DNA from: an uncultured Anaerolineae bacterium
Lineage (GTDB): Bacteria > Chloroflexota > Anaerolineae > Aggregatilineales > Phototrophicaceae
Direction of reading: 5' to 3'
Length of the DNA stretch: 64,000 nt
Assembly (NCBI GenBank): GCA_938022205.1
Contig: CALIEB010000026.1
Coordinates: 62,001-126,000, forward strand
Notes under the pieces: model-generated
Seen by the model: the letters and a program-made list of their open reading frames with translations, nothing else
The model's database searches: none
Told to the model about the DNA's origin: nothing
In this document: positions 37,440-45,568 of the stretch, in pieces
Numbering within the stretch: the stretch's first letter is position 1
Layout: every line of letters begins with the position of its first letter
Program-made: the position numbers and the translations under genes

Positions 37440-38705
37440 ATGAGATATTTTGGCTGGTTACTGTTATGGTTGGGTTTGCTCGCGGGAGCGTTGAGCGCAC
37501 AAACAGAGCAAACACACTGGATTGGCAAAATCGCCTATGTAGGCGAGGATTATAACGTTTACACGTATTTCGCGAGTGTTAATTACGCGCTAACGCAAGA
37601 TGGAAATAACACGCGCCGCTATCAATGGCTTACATGGTCGAACGACGACCAGCTTGCGTATTTTTGCTGTTCGCTTGACGTGGCGCGCGACTTGCGCACT
37701 GCCGCATATCTTTCTGAGAACGGGCTTTTAGCAGGGCGTGTTGTATGGACAGGGTTTGGCACGCAAGTCATTTACGCGGCGTGGTCACCTGCGCCTTGCG
37801 CAGAAGAAAGCCACTGCCGTCCGTTATCACTGCTGCTTAACGATGTGTTGCGCGGCGGACTGCGCGTTGCTTTGCTGCAAGAACGCAGCGAGAGCGACAT
37901 ACGCGAGATAGAAGTTGGCAAGGGCGCGCCTTTTTACTACAGCTTTAGTGCAGATGGTAGCCAGATTGTGTTGCATCGCAACAACCGCGACATCGACATT
38001 TACGACGTAGCGGCACAAGACCTTGTCGTTAGACGCGCTCGGCGTTCATCAGGCACGTTTCAAACGCCGTCATGGTCACCTGTCGATAACCGTATTGTGA
38101 TTGGAACACGCGGCAGCAACCGCCAATTGACCAATATCACGCTGGTAGACGAGCAAGGAGGTACAAGGACACTCGTCACCGATGTACGCGGCAATATTTC
38201 TTTCTTGTGGTCGCCGGATGGACGCTATCTTGCCTATCGCAGCGTTAGTAGCAGCAACATCAGCGCGTTGTTTGTTGTCGACGTTGCGAGTGGGAATGTC
38301 GTAGCACGCTCGCCTATAGAACACGTCATGGCGTTCTTTTGGTCACCTGACAGCCGTTATCTCGCCTATGTCACACCGTATCGGCTTAATGGCGGCTTCA
38401 GTAAACCGAACACACGGCAGTTGATACAGCAGCGGCGCGCAACGCTTTCTTGGTCGGTTTTGGACGTAGTGGAGAATAACAGTGTTCTTTTAGCTCCATT
38501 TGTGCCAACATATGAGACGAGCTATCTGCTAACCTACTTTGACCAGTTCGCGCAAAGTCATCGCGTGTGGTCACCAGATAGCCGTCATTTAGTGTACGCT
38601 GAAGAGGTTAATGGCGTGCCGACTGTGCAAGTTTTGGACGCAATGCAAAGCAGCGTCCCAGCAACACTTGCGCGAGGAAGGTACGCGGTGTGGAGTTTTA
38701 GGTGA
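37440..38705 (+). CDS. Secreted TolB/WD40-like beta-propeller protein
   Basis: A 421-residue exported protein: signal peptide (FGWLLLWLGLLAGALSAQ) and a beta-propeller with repeated blade motifs LTWSNDDQLAY, LWSPDGRYLAYRS, FWSPDSRYLAYVT and VWSPDSRHLVYAEE. Such propellers usually mediate binding rather than catalysis. Its stop overlaps the GTG of the next gene (GTGA), so it is coupled to the LysM/M23-like lipoprotein. Confidence 0.82.
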   Translation: MRYFGWLLLWLGLLAGALSAQTEQTHWIGKIAYVGEDYNVYTYFASVNYALTQDGNNTRRYQWLTWSNDDQLAYFCCSLDVARDLRTAAYLSENGLLAGRVVWTGFGTQVIYAAWSPAPCAEESHCRPLSLLLNDVLRGGLRVALLQERSESDIREIEVGKGAPFYYSFSADGSQIVLHRNNRDIDIYDVAAQDLVVRRARRSSGTFQTPSWSPVDNRIVIGTRGSNRQLTNITLVDEQGGTRTLVTDVRGNISFLWSPDGRYLAYRSVSSSNISALFVVDVASGNVVARSPIEHVMAFFWSPDSRYLAYVTPYRLNGGFSKPNTRQLIQQRRATLSWSVLDVVENNSVLLAPFVPTYETSYLLTYFDQFAQSHRVWSPDSRHLVYAEEVNGVPTVQVLDAMQSSVPATLARGRYAVWSFR

Positions 38706-40252
38706 AACGGTGCGTTGTTTATCTGGCGATAAGTTTGTTGCTAGCGGGGTGTTTGCGCGAGCAACCACAAATCATCGTCATCACTGCTACGTTCCCACCA
38801 CTGTCGGAAGCCGCTGTTTTGCAGCCTAACACGCCACAAGCAGGCATGTTACCGTTGCCAACGTTCCCTGCCCAGCTTATTGTGCCAACACCACACAGTT
38901 ACACAACGCTGGCGGACGTGATGCCTAAGGAACATGTCGTTAAAGCAGGCGAGACGTTGTTTGTGATTGCGCAGGCGTATAACACAACGGTTAACACGCT
39001 CGCGACGCTCAACAACCTTGCAAACCCCGACCTGTTAGAGGTGGGGCAGGTTTTAGCCTTGCCGAGCGAACCACTACAGCAAACGCCCGCTGTCAAGCTC
39101 TTGCCTGACAATCGGCTAGTGCGCGCAGAAACTCTAAGCGTCGCGGCACTTGTGCAGTCGTTCAACAGCTATTTGCCATATGCGCGCGATATTGTCACAA
39201 CGCGCACAGCTAATGGTGCAGGCTTAGACGAAGAGCTGAACGGCATTCAGATTGTCGAGCGGGTTTCTTTAGAGTACAGCGTTGACCCGCGTTTGCTCTT
39301 AGCGGTGCTAGAATATCGTGCAGGGTGGCTTAGCAAGCCTAATCCTTCGCCGTTGCTACAAACCTACCCGATTATCAGCGACCTAGCGCGAGCAGGTTTG
39401 TATAAGCAGCTGGCTTTTTTGGCGAATGAGCTTAATCGCGGCTACTACGGTTGGAAAGGACGTGGGTTGCGCACTATCGAGTTTTCCAGCGGTCAGCGGC
39501 TTGCGCTAAATCGCCAGCTGAACCCTGCCAGCATTGCCGTGCAAACCGCCTTTAGTCGATTTCTGGGGTATGAAGAATGGCAAGCAGCTGTAAGCACAAA
39601 TGGATTGTATCGTACTTACGTACAGTTCTTCGGCGATCCCTTCGTCGGCGCGTTCGAACCCGTGCCAGCTAATTTGCAGCAACCGCCCTTAGCTTTGCCA
39701 TTTGCACGCGGTGAAGTGTGGTACTACACGGGCGGCGCACATGGTGGGTGGGGAAGCGGCAGCGCGTGGGGCGCGCTAGATTTCGCGCCGCCTGACGAAC
39801 GCCCGGCAGGCACGCTTTGCTACACATCGCTAATTCCTGTTCGGGCTGTAGCTGATGGCATCGTAGCGCGCAGTGGTGATGGGGTGTTAATACTAGATTT
39901 AGACTATGACGGCAACGAGGCAACTGGCTGGACGATTTTGTACCTTCATGTATCTGAAACGCCTGCTGCAGGGGTTATGGTTCGGCAGGGGGACCCTATC
40001 GGCTTTGCGTCTTGTGCCGGCGGTTTTTCTAATGCGACGCACTTACACATCGCCCGTCGCTACAATGGTGAATGGCTGCCTACAGACTGCACGCAGTGTT
40101 TATCTGAATACGCGCCGCCGCCTTTTGTGATGAGTGGGTGGGTCATACAAGGGATTGCTGGGCAAGAGTATCAAGGGTACATGGAAAAAGATGGCGTGCG
40201 CCAACGCGCCGAACAAGGTCGACATACTACAATTAACCACATCTCATGGTGA
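38702..40252 (+). CDS. LysM lipoprotein with degenerate-looking M23 peptidase domain
   Basis: A 516-residue lipoprotein: signal and lipobox (LAISLLLAGC), one LysM repeat (HVVKAGETLFVIAQAYNTT ..., about 80-122), a middle helical domain, and a C-terminal domain resembling M23 peptidases. In the last, GAHGGWGSGSAWGALDF could supply the H and D ligands, YLHV and THLHIARRY the remaining histidines, so a metal site is plausible though not the textbook HxxxD...HxH. It starts at GTG 38702, overlapping the propeller gene by 4 nt, with GGAG seven bases upstream. Confidence 0.8.
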   Translation: MKRCVVYLAISLLLAGCLREQPQIIVITATFPPLSEAAVLQPNTPQAGMLPLPTFPAQLIVPTPHSYTTLADVMPKEHVVKAGETLFVIAQAYNTTVNTLATLNNLANPDLLEVGQVLALPSEPLQQTPAVKLLPDNRLVRAETLSVAALVQSFNSYLPYARDIVTTRTANGAGLDEELNGIQIVERVSLEYSVDPRLLLAVLEYRAGWLSKPNPSPLLQTYPIISDLARAGLYKQLAFLANELNRGYYGWKGRGLRTIEFSSGQRLALNRQLNPASIAVQTAFSRFLGYEEWQAAVSTNGLYRTYVQFFGDPFVGAFEPVPANLQQPPLALPFARGEVWYYTGGAHGGWGSGSAWGALDFAPPDERPAGTLCYTSLIPVRAVADGIVARSGDGVLILDLDYDGNEATGWTILYLHVSETPAAGVMVRQGDPIGFASCAGGFSNATHLHIARRYNGEWLPTDCTQCLSEYAPPPFVMSGWVIQGIAGQEYQGYMEKDGVRQRAEQGRHTTINHISW

Positions 40253-40264
40253 GCGAGAAGGTGT

Positions 40265-41032
40265 ATGCGTAAGCTAGGGTTAACGCTCGTGATTTTGTTA
40301 GGGCTAGCTATTGGTAGCGCACTGGGGCAGGCGGTGACCGCAACGCCCGTGCGCGTTGTGATTCCAACCAACGCTCCCGCACAAGTCACGTTAGAAGTGG
40401 TTGAAACAGCACTGCCAACGTGGACACCTACCGAAGAGGGTCCACCGCTGCTCGAGTCGAAGGCTGACGCTGGTGAGATTAACGTGCGTGCTGAGCCTGA
40501 CCCTGCCTCGCAGCGGCTTGGTTCAATCAAGCCGGGCGAGCGTTATATCGTGCGCGCACGGTATTTTAGCTGGTATCAGTTTGATTTTCCCTCTTCGCCA
40601 ACAGGAACGGGGTGGGTCTACGGCGAATTGGTCCAGATTATCGGTAACCCTAGTAAAATTCCAGACACCAACCCTTACGCAGCACCAACCTCTGCCAGCG
40701 ATGCCTTCGCCACGCAAACAACAGAAGCGTTGTTAGCTGTGCCCGGTGGCGAACTGACAGCAACAGCATTGGGGCGTGTGCTTAGTTTGCCGACAGTGAC
40801 ACCTGACTTTTCAGCGCAGTCCAGCACAACCAACGTGCTGCCAACATACACGCCACCTGCAGACGTTAGCGCGCCCTCAGCACCAATGCCTGTGCTAGAA
40901 GAGGATGTACCGCTAACGCTTGAAGGCGCAATTACGACGGTGACACAGCAGGGTATACCGCCCATTGTGCCTATTTTAGGCTTAGGCGCGGTCGGTGTTT
41001 TGGGATTGCTTGTCAGTTTCCTGCGTCGATAA
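40265..41032 (+). CDS. Exported SH3b-domain protein with C-terminal membrane anchor
   Basis: A 255-residue protein: signal peptide (LGLTLVILLGLAIGSALG), an SH3b domain near residues 65-125 (EINVRAEPDPASQRLGSIKPG ... GTGWVYGELVQI), a Ser/Pro/Thr linker, and a C-terminal TM helix (IVPILGLGAVGVLGLLVSFLRR). A cell-surface binding protein is likely. It lies 12 nt after the LysM lipoprotein and ends just before a bidirectional terminator. Confidence 0.82.
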   Translation: MRKLGLTLVILLGLAIGSALGQAVTATPVRVVIPTNAPAQVTLEVVETALPTWTPTEEGPPLLESKADAGEINVRAEPDPASQRLGSIKPGERYIVRARYFSWYQFDFPSSPTGTGWVYGELVQIIGNPSKIPDTNPYAAPTSASDAFATQTTEALLAVPGGELTATALGRVLSLPTVTPDFSAQSSTTNVLPTYTPPADVSAPSAPMPVLEEDVPLTLEGAITTVTQQGIPPIVPILGLGAVGVLGLLVSFLRR

Positions 41033-41060
41033 AGAAAAGCCCGCGAGGTTGCGGGCTTCT
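41033..41060. terminator. Bidirectional terminator between SH3b gene and ErpA-like gene
   Basis: AAGCCCGC and GCGGGCTT form an 8-bp stem with a short loop. The - strand side continues as CTTTTCTTT, a good U-tract for the ErpA-like gene; the + side has TCT only. Confidence 0.7.
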
Positions 41061-41068
41061 GGGATATT

Positions 41069-41494
41069 TTAGTAGCTGCTGCAGCAAGAGCCAGAGCCAC
41101 AGCCGCTGCTTGTGCTTTCCGCAGAGTCACTCTTAGGTTTGAAAGACGTGCCACAACCGCAGCTTGACACCGCGTTGGGGTTGTCGATGCGGAAACCGCC
41201 ACCAATCAAGCCGTCAACAAAATCAATCACTGCACCTTGCAAGTAGATGATGCTAGTGGGATCAATAACGACGCGCACGTTGTCTATCATGACCACCTTG
41301 TCATATTCTTGCGGTTGCGCTTCGAACGCCATGCCGTATTGTAAGCCAGAGCATCCACCACCAGACACAAAAACGCGCAAGTAGTAGTCTGGAATGTTGC
41401 GCTGCTGCAGTAAGTTAGCAATGACAGTTGTTGCTGCAGGGGTCATGGTGATTAGCTGTTCTTCTGTGGTATGTTGCGTGTCTTGCATGGTCAT
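41069..41494 (-). CDS. ErpA/IscA-family iron-sulfur carrier with Cys-rich tail
   Basis: A 141-residue A-type Fe-S carrier. The three cluster-binding cysteines appear as GGGCSGLQYG (near 49) and SSCGCGTSF (near 111-113). After the normal end, ~25 extra residues end in SGCGSGSCCSSY, an added Cys-rich tail whose role is unknown. ATG 41494 follows AAGGAG. It lies downstream of a SufR-like regulator on the same strand, with its own near-consensus promoter between, so it is a likely regulatory target. Confidence 0.93.
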   Translation of the reverse strand: MTMQDTQHTTEEQLITMTPAATTVIANLLQQRNIPDYYLRVFVSGGGCSGLQYGMAFEAQPQEYDKVVMIDNVRVVIDPTSIIYLQGAVIDFVDGLIGGGFRIDNPNAVSSCGCGTSFKPKSDSAESTSSGCGSGSCCSSY

Positions 41495-41528
41495 GATAAA
41501 CGCTCCTTAAATCGAATAGTTCTCCAAG

Positions 41529-41557
41529 ACTATACCACCTTTTGAGTGGCTAGTCAA
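41529..41557 (-). promoter_or_regulatory. Near-consensus promoter with internal inverted repeat, ErpA-like gene
   Basis: On the - strand TTGACT and TATAGT are exactly 17 nt apart. The spacer holds an imperfect palindrome (CCAC, 7 nt, GTGG). A repressor bound there would block RNA polymerase; the adjacent SufR-like gene makes that a natural candidate, but this is inference. Confidence 0.65.
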
Positions 41558-41581
41558 TAAAACAGATAATGTTTAGAAAAA

Positions 41582-42220
41582 TTAAACTGAAGCGGGAATC
41601 CAATACGAACACATGGGTTTTTCGTCAGCGATGCGCGATAATAGGCGTGGCACAACCCCTAGCAGCTTGGCAATAAGTGCCATATCCATGTAGCAAAGTT
41701 GGTTGGTTTCGTGAGATAGCTCACGATAAGGGCAGTTGTGCGTGTAAAGGATATAGCCATCGCGTGTAGCTTCCCAGCTAGCTTGATAACCTTGCCCGCT
41801 TAAGTGCGCGACGACAGCGTCAAGACGCTCGCTCATGCTGCTAGCAGGTAGCGTAGCTTGTGCGCTTAATTCTGCAGCCACATCCTCTAAAATAACGTTA
41901 ATCGTCTTTTCAGGCAAATGCTGATTAAGAGCTTGCAACAGACCAGCCGCGAGCTTACGATAGTTATTCGGAAACTGTGCTTGTCCCTGTTCGGTGAGAG
42001 TATAGACGTGTTGAGGTCTGCCGCGCGTTGCTGCCCTTGCTTCTTGCTTAACGATCTTAACGAAACCACTTTCCTGTAAGCGCGCAAGATGGTGGCGAAT
42101 GGTCACGGTCGTGATGGCACCACGCTGTGCTTTGATGGCAAGCGCGATGTCCTCGACTGTTGCTTGCCCTTGCTGACGTAAAATGGTTAAGATGAGCGTG
42201 CGCGTTTCTTGCATGGACAC
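41582..42220 (-). CDS. SufR-like winged-helix transcriptional regulator
   Basis: A 212-residue DeoR/ArsR-type winged-helix regulator. The HTH (TIRHHLARLQESGFV) is near residues 40-55, with the wing RGRPQHVYTLTEQG. The C-terminal part HNCPYRELSHETNQLC ... MCSYWI keeps the Cys pattern of SufR, the [Fe-S]-sensing repressor of suf genes in cyanobacteria and actinobacteria. The start is either GTG 42220 or ATG 42214, and neither has a strong RBS. A promoter is seen upstream. The ErpA-like gene follows 87 nt downstream. Confidence 0.82.
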   Translation of the reverse strand: MSMQETRTLILTILRQQGQATVEDIALAIKAQRGAITTVTIRHHLARLQESGFVKIVKQEARAATRGRPQHVYTLTEQGQAQFPNNYRKLAAGLLQALNQHLPEKTINVILEDVAAELSAQATLPASSMSERLDAVVAHLSGQGYQASWEATRDGYILYTHNCPYRELSHETNQLCYMDMALIAKLLGVVPRLLSRIADEKPMCSYWIPASV

Positions 42221-42245
42221 TAGTCTCAGTAACTTAATGGGCGAT

Positions 42246-42275
42246 ATGGTAAGTCTTCATCGTTCCTATTGTCAA
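42246..42275 (-). promoter_or_regulatory. Putative promoter for SufR-like gene
   Basis: On the - strand a perfect TTGACA is followed after 18 nt by TACCAT, about 30 nt from the SufR-like start, in the 125-nt region divergent with pheA. Confidence 0.5.
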
Positions 42276-42345
42276 ACGTTCCCTTATGATGATAGCATTG
42301 TCTTGGCTTAAAACACATTACAACGTCCTTAAAGGTTAGAAAAAC

Positions 42346-43182
42346 GTGCCATATAAAGTCGCATTTCAGGGCATTCATGGGGCATATTCTGAACAGGCGA
42401 TACGCCAGCATTTTGGGGAGGATGTACAAGCTATTCCACAGGCAGATTTTTCGGCGTTGTTTGAGGTCTTGCAAACGCGCCAAGTTGATTTTGCGCTACT
42501 GCCGATTGAGAACGCGCTAGCTGGTGCTGTAAGCGGTGCGTATGAACTGCTTATGGACTACGATGTGCGCATTCAGGCGGAGGTAATTTATCACGTTCAT
42601 CACAACTTACTCGCTCCTAGAGGCTGCACACTCGCAGATATTCAGTTTGTGCGGTCGCACCCACAAGCTCTAGCGCAATGCGAGCGTTTTTTGAAGCGGC
42701 ATAGCCTTAAGCCTGTTGTGTGGTATGATACGGCGGGAGCTGCGCATGACCTTGCACGTGACAAACAGACGCAAACGGCAGCTATCGCCAGCCGCTTAGC
42801 CGCTGAGCTTTATGACCTAGACGTGATTGCACCAGAGATTGAAGATGTGCCGTTTAATTTTACACGCTTTTTTCTCTTAGGACATGATGACCCGCAACCG
42901 TCAGATTACAATAAAACGTCACTGGTGTTCGCGGTAAGACATCGCCCATCGGCGTTATACGATTGCTTGGGTGAGTTCGCTAGTCGCGGCATCAATCTCA
43001 CCAAGATTGAATCGCGCCCGCGGCGCAACCGCCCTTGGGAGCCAATTTTTTTCCTCGACTTTGAAGGATATTGGCGCGATGCGCCTTGCCAAGAAGCGTT
43101 GATGCAGCTTTTGCAAAAAGCCTCGTTTGTCAAGATGCTTGGCTCTTATCCTGCTGTCAAAACCCACCCCATAGGAATTTAG
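42346..43182 (+). CDS. pheA: Prephenate dehydratase
   Basis: A 278-residue monofunctional prephenate dehydratase that makes phenylpyruvate on the way to phenylalanine. YKVAFQGIHGAYSEQA opens the PDT domain, LPIENALAGAV and DVPFNFTRFFLLG carry substrate-binding Thr/Arg, and a C-terminal ACT domain (residues ~193-275; GINLTKIESRP) should bind phenylalanine for feedback inhibition. It starts at GTG with AAAGG upstream. asd begins 4 nt after its stop. Confidence 0.95.
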   Translation: MPYKVAFQGIHGAYSEQAIRQHFGEDVQAIPQADFSALFEVLQTRQVDFALLPIENALAGAVSGAYELLMDYDVRIQAEVIYHVHHNLLAPRGCTLADIQFVRSHPQALAQCERFLKRHSLKPVVWYDTAGAAHDLARDKQTQTAAIASRLAAELYDLDVIAPEIEDVPFNFTRFFLLGHDDPQPSDYNKTSLVFAVRHRPSALYDCLGEFASRGINLTKIESRPRRNRPWEPIFFLDFEGYWRDAPCQEALMQLLQKASFVKMLGSYPAVKTHPIGI

Positions 43183-43186
43183 CACA

Positions 43187-44242
43187 ATGAAAAAACTGGA
43201 CGCAGCGATTTTAGGTGCAACCGGTGCCGTAGGACAGCGGTTTATTCAACTGCTTGAGCATCACCCATGGTTTCGCGTAGCAGAAGTGGTGGGTAACACC
43301 AGCGCAGGCAAACGCTATGGCGACGCAGTGCGCTGGGTGTTGGATGGGCATCCGCCTGTCGACGTAGCGAACATGGTGATTAAATCGTTGGATGATGCAT
43401 TAACGTCTCCGCTGCTGTTCTCTGCGTTGCCTAAAGAAGCCGCAATAGAAGTAGAAGCGCGCTTTGCACAGCAAGGTCATTGGGTATGCACAAACGCTTC
43501 TGCTAACCGCATGGAAGAAGATGTGCCGCTGTTGCTACCCGAAGCCAACGCTGACCATTTAGCGTTGCTCAAAGTCCAGCAGGCAAAACGCGGTTGGTCG
43601 GGTGGCATCATCGCTAACTCGAACTGCACGGCAATGCCTGTTGTCATGGCACTTGCGCCACTAAAGCCCTTTGGCATTCGCAAAGTACATATGGTGAGTG
43701 AGCAAGCCATCAGCGGCGCAGGGTATCCAGGCGTGGCATCGCTTGACATCGTCGATAACGTTATTCCTTATGTTAGCGGTGATGAGGACAAGCTCGAGAC
43801 TGAGACGTTGAAGATGCTCGGCACGCTAGAAGGCGAGCGCGTGGTAATGCTAGACGCTGTGATGAGCGCGACTTGCACGCGCGTACCTGTCATTGACGGG
43901 CATGTGGTTGTGGTTTCACTAGAGCTTGAACAACGCCCGAGCTTAGAGGCTGTGATAAGCGCGTGGGAGGCGTTTGAATCGCCTGAAAGCGTGCGTGGAC
44001 TGCCGAGCGCGCCGACACCGCCGCTTTACTATCTGCGGCAAATTGACCGACCACAGCCGCGTCGTGACCGCAACGCTGGTGGCGGCATGGCGACCACTAT
44101 CGGTCGGCTGCGGCCATGCCCTATCTTAGGCTATAAGTTCGTGACATTGGCGCATAACACGATACGCGGGGCAGCGGGCGGCAGCCTGTTAAACGCAGAA
44201 CTCATGGCGCGTGAAGGCATCTTTGCAGACTTTACGGTGTAG
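43187..44242 (+). CDS. asd: Aspartate-semialdehyde dehydrogenase
   Basis: A 351-residue ASD of the archaeal/fungal-like type, reducing aspartyl phosphate to aspartate semialdehyde for lysine, threonine and methionine. AILGATGAVGQRFIQLL binds NADP, SNCTAMPVVMAL holds the catalytic Cys, and the His/Arg region lies in ATCTRVPVIDGHV. Coupled to pheA by a 4-nt gap. Confidence 0.95.
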   Translation: MKKLDAAILGATGAVGQRFIQLLEHHPWFRVAEVVGNTSAGKRYGDAVRWVLDGHPPVDVANMVIKSLDDALTSPLLFSALPKEAAIEVEARFAQQGHWVCTNASANRMEEDVPLLLPEANADHLALLKVQQAKRGWSGGIIANSNCTAMPVVMALAPLKPFGIRKVHMVSEQAISGAGYPGVASLDIVDNVIPYVSGDEDKLETETLKMLGTLEGERVVMLDAVMSATCTRVPVIDGHVVVVSLELEQRPSLEAVISAWEAFESPESVRGLPSAPTPPLYYLRQIDRPQPRRDRNAGGGMATTIGRLRPCPILGYKFVTLAHNTIRGAAGGSLLNAELMAREGIFADFTV

Positions 44243-44298
44243 CCAAAGCCGTGTCTAGGTGTTATTGTGTGTAACTAATCCAACTCGGGAGCTTTTCC

Positions 44299-45492
44299 AT
44301 GAAAGTTTTTATCGCAGGTATTGACGGATATTTGGGGTGGGCGTTGGCGCAATACATGACCCATCAGGGGCATGACGTGGCGGGTGTTGACTTGCTGCTG
44401 AGACGGCAGTGGGTAGCGGAGGTCAACAGCGACAGTGCTATCCCGATTTATTCGCACGGCGAGCGCGTACATGCTTTTCAGCAGCATTTCAACAAGCCGC
44501 TCGATTTTCGTGTGGGGGATTTGTGCGACTACGATTTCGTGACCAAAGTGCTTGACGATTTTCGCCCTGATGCCATTGTACATTTGGGGCAAATGCCGTC
44601 CGCACCCTATTCGATGATTGACCAAAAGCACAGCGTTTGGACACAGGTGAACAACATCGTGTCTAACCTTAACTTGCTTTGGGCAATGCGTGAAGTGGTG
44701 CCGGATGCGCACCTTGTCAAGCTCGGCACGATGGGCGAATATGGTCAGCCGAATATCGACATTCCTGAAGGTTTTTTCGAGGTTGAGTTTCGCGGGCGCA
44801 AGGATTATCTTCCGTTTCCACGCCAAGCAGGCAGCTGGTATCACCAAAGCAAGGTACATGACTCGCACAACACACACTTTGCCTGCAAGATTTGGGGTCT
44901 GCGAGCCACCGACATTATGCAAGGTGTGGTTTTTGGCACACAATTCCCCGGGCTTGGCAATGACCCACGCTTGAGAACACGGCTTGACTTTGACCAATGC
45001 TTTGGAACGGCGATTAACCGCTTCTGTGTACAAGCTGTTGTTAATCATCCGCTTACGTTGTTTGGCGCGGGTACGATGCGTCGCGGCTTCCTGCCGCTGC
45101 GCGATGCGATGCGCTGCTTGACACTGGCGGTAGAAAACCCGGCACAAAAGGGCGAATATCGCGTGTTTAACCAATTTGCAGAGGCGTACAGCATCAGCGA
45201 GCTGGCTTATATGACACAAGAAGTTGGAGCGGAATTGGGGCTTAACGTTGCGGTGAAGCACTATGACAACCCACGCACAGAGCTAGAAGAGCATTACTAC
45301 AACCCTGACCGCGAAAACTTGTTGAAGATTGGCTACACGCCCTCACAAGACGTAAAGTCTGAGATGCGTTTGATGATTGAGGACTTGCTGGCACACAAAG
45401 ACCACATCCAAAAGTACGCCCATGTGCTTGTGCCAGACATTCGCTGGGATGGCACACGGCGTAAATCCGCCGAAATTGCGCCTAAAACTTAA
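44299..45492 (+). CDS. sqdB: UDP-sulfoquinovose synthase
   Basis: A 397-residue short-chain dehydrogenase/reductase closely matching SQD1/SqdB, which makes UDP-sulfoquinovose from UDP-glucose and sulfite for the sulfolipid SQDG. Markers: AGIDGYLGWALA (usually GGDGYCGWATA), FRVGDLCDYDFV, SAPYSMIDQKHSVWTQVNN, VKLGTMGEYGQPNIDIPEG and SWYHQSKVHDSHN (catalytic Tyr/Lys). The SQDG transferase gene (sqdX/SQD2) is not in the window. ATG follows CGGGAG. A terminator lies just downstream. Confidence 0.93.
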   Translation: MKVFIAGIDGYLGWALAQYMTHQGHDVAGVDLLLRRQWVAEVNSDSAIPIYSHGERVHAFQQHFNKPLDFRVGDLCDYDFVTKVLDDFRPDAIVHLGQMPSAPYSMIDQKHSVWTQVNNIVSNLNLLWAMREVVPDAHLVKLGTMGEYGQPNIDIPEGFFEVEFRGRKDYLPFPRQAGSWYHQSKVHDSHNTHFACKIWGLRATDIMQGVVFGTQFPGLGNDPRLRTRLDFDQCFGTAINRFCVQAVVNHPLTLFGAGTMRRGFLPLRDAMRCLTLAVENPAQKGEYRVFNQFAEAYSISELAYMTQEVGAELGLNVAVKHYDNPRTELEEHYYNPDRENLLKIGYTPSQDVKSEMRLMIEDLLAHKDHIQKYAHVLVPDIRWDGTRRKSAEIAPKT

Positions 45493-45517
45493 GGTTGGGG
45501 CAAAGCAGCGCGTTTTC

Positions 45518-45547
45518 AGGCGCGGGAACAACCCCGCGCCTTTGATT
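45518..45547 (+). terminator. Rho-independent terminator after sqdB
   Basis: AGGCGCGGG and CCCGCGCCT form a perfect 9-bp stem with loop aacaac, followed by TTGATTTG. It lies between sqdB and hisD, and could also act in the hisD leader. Confidence 0.6.
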
Positions 45548-45568
45548 TGCTATGAGGAGTATAGAACA

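Noticed and set aside
44275-45261. 328-aa - strand ORF antisense to sqdB
   Set aside because: Long because sqdB codon use leaves the opposite frame open; composition is implausible and sqdB is clearly the real gene.
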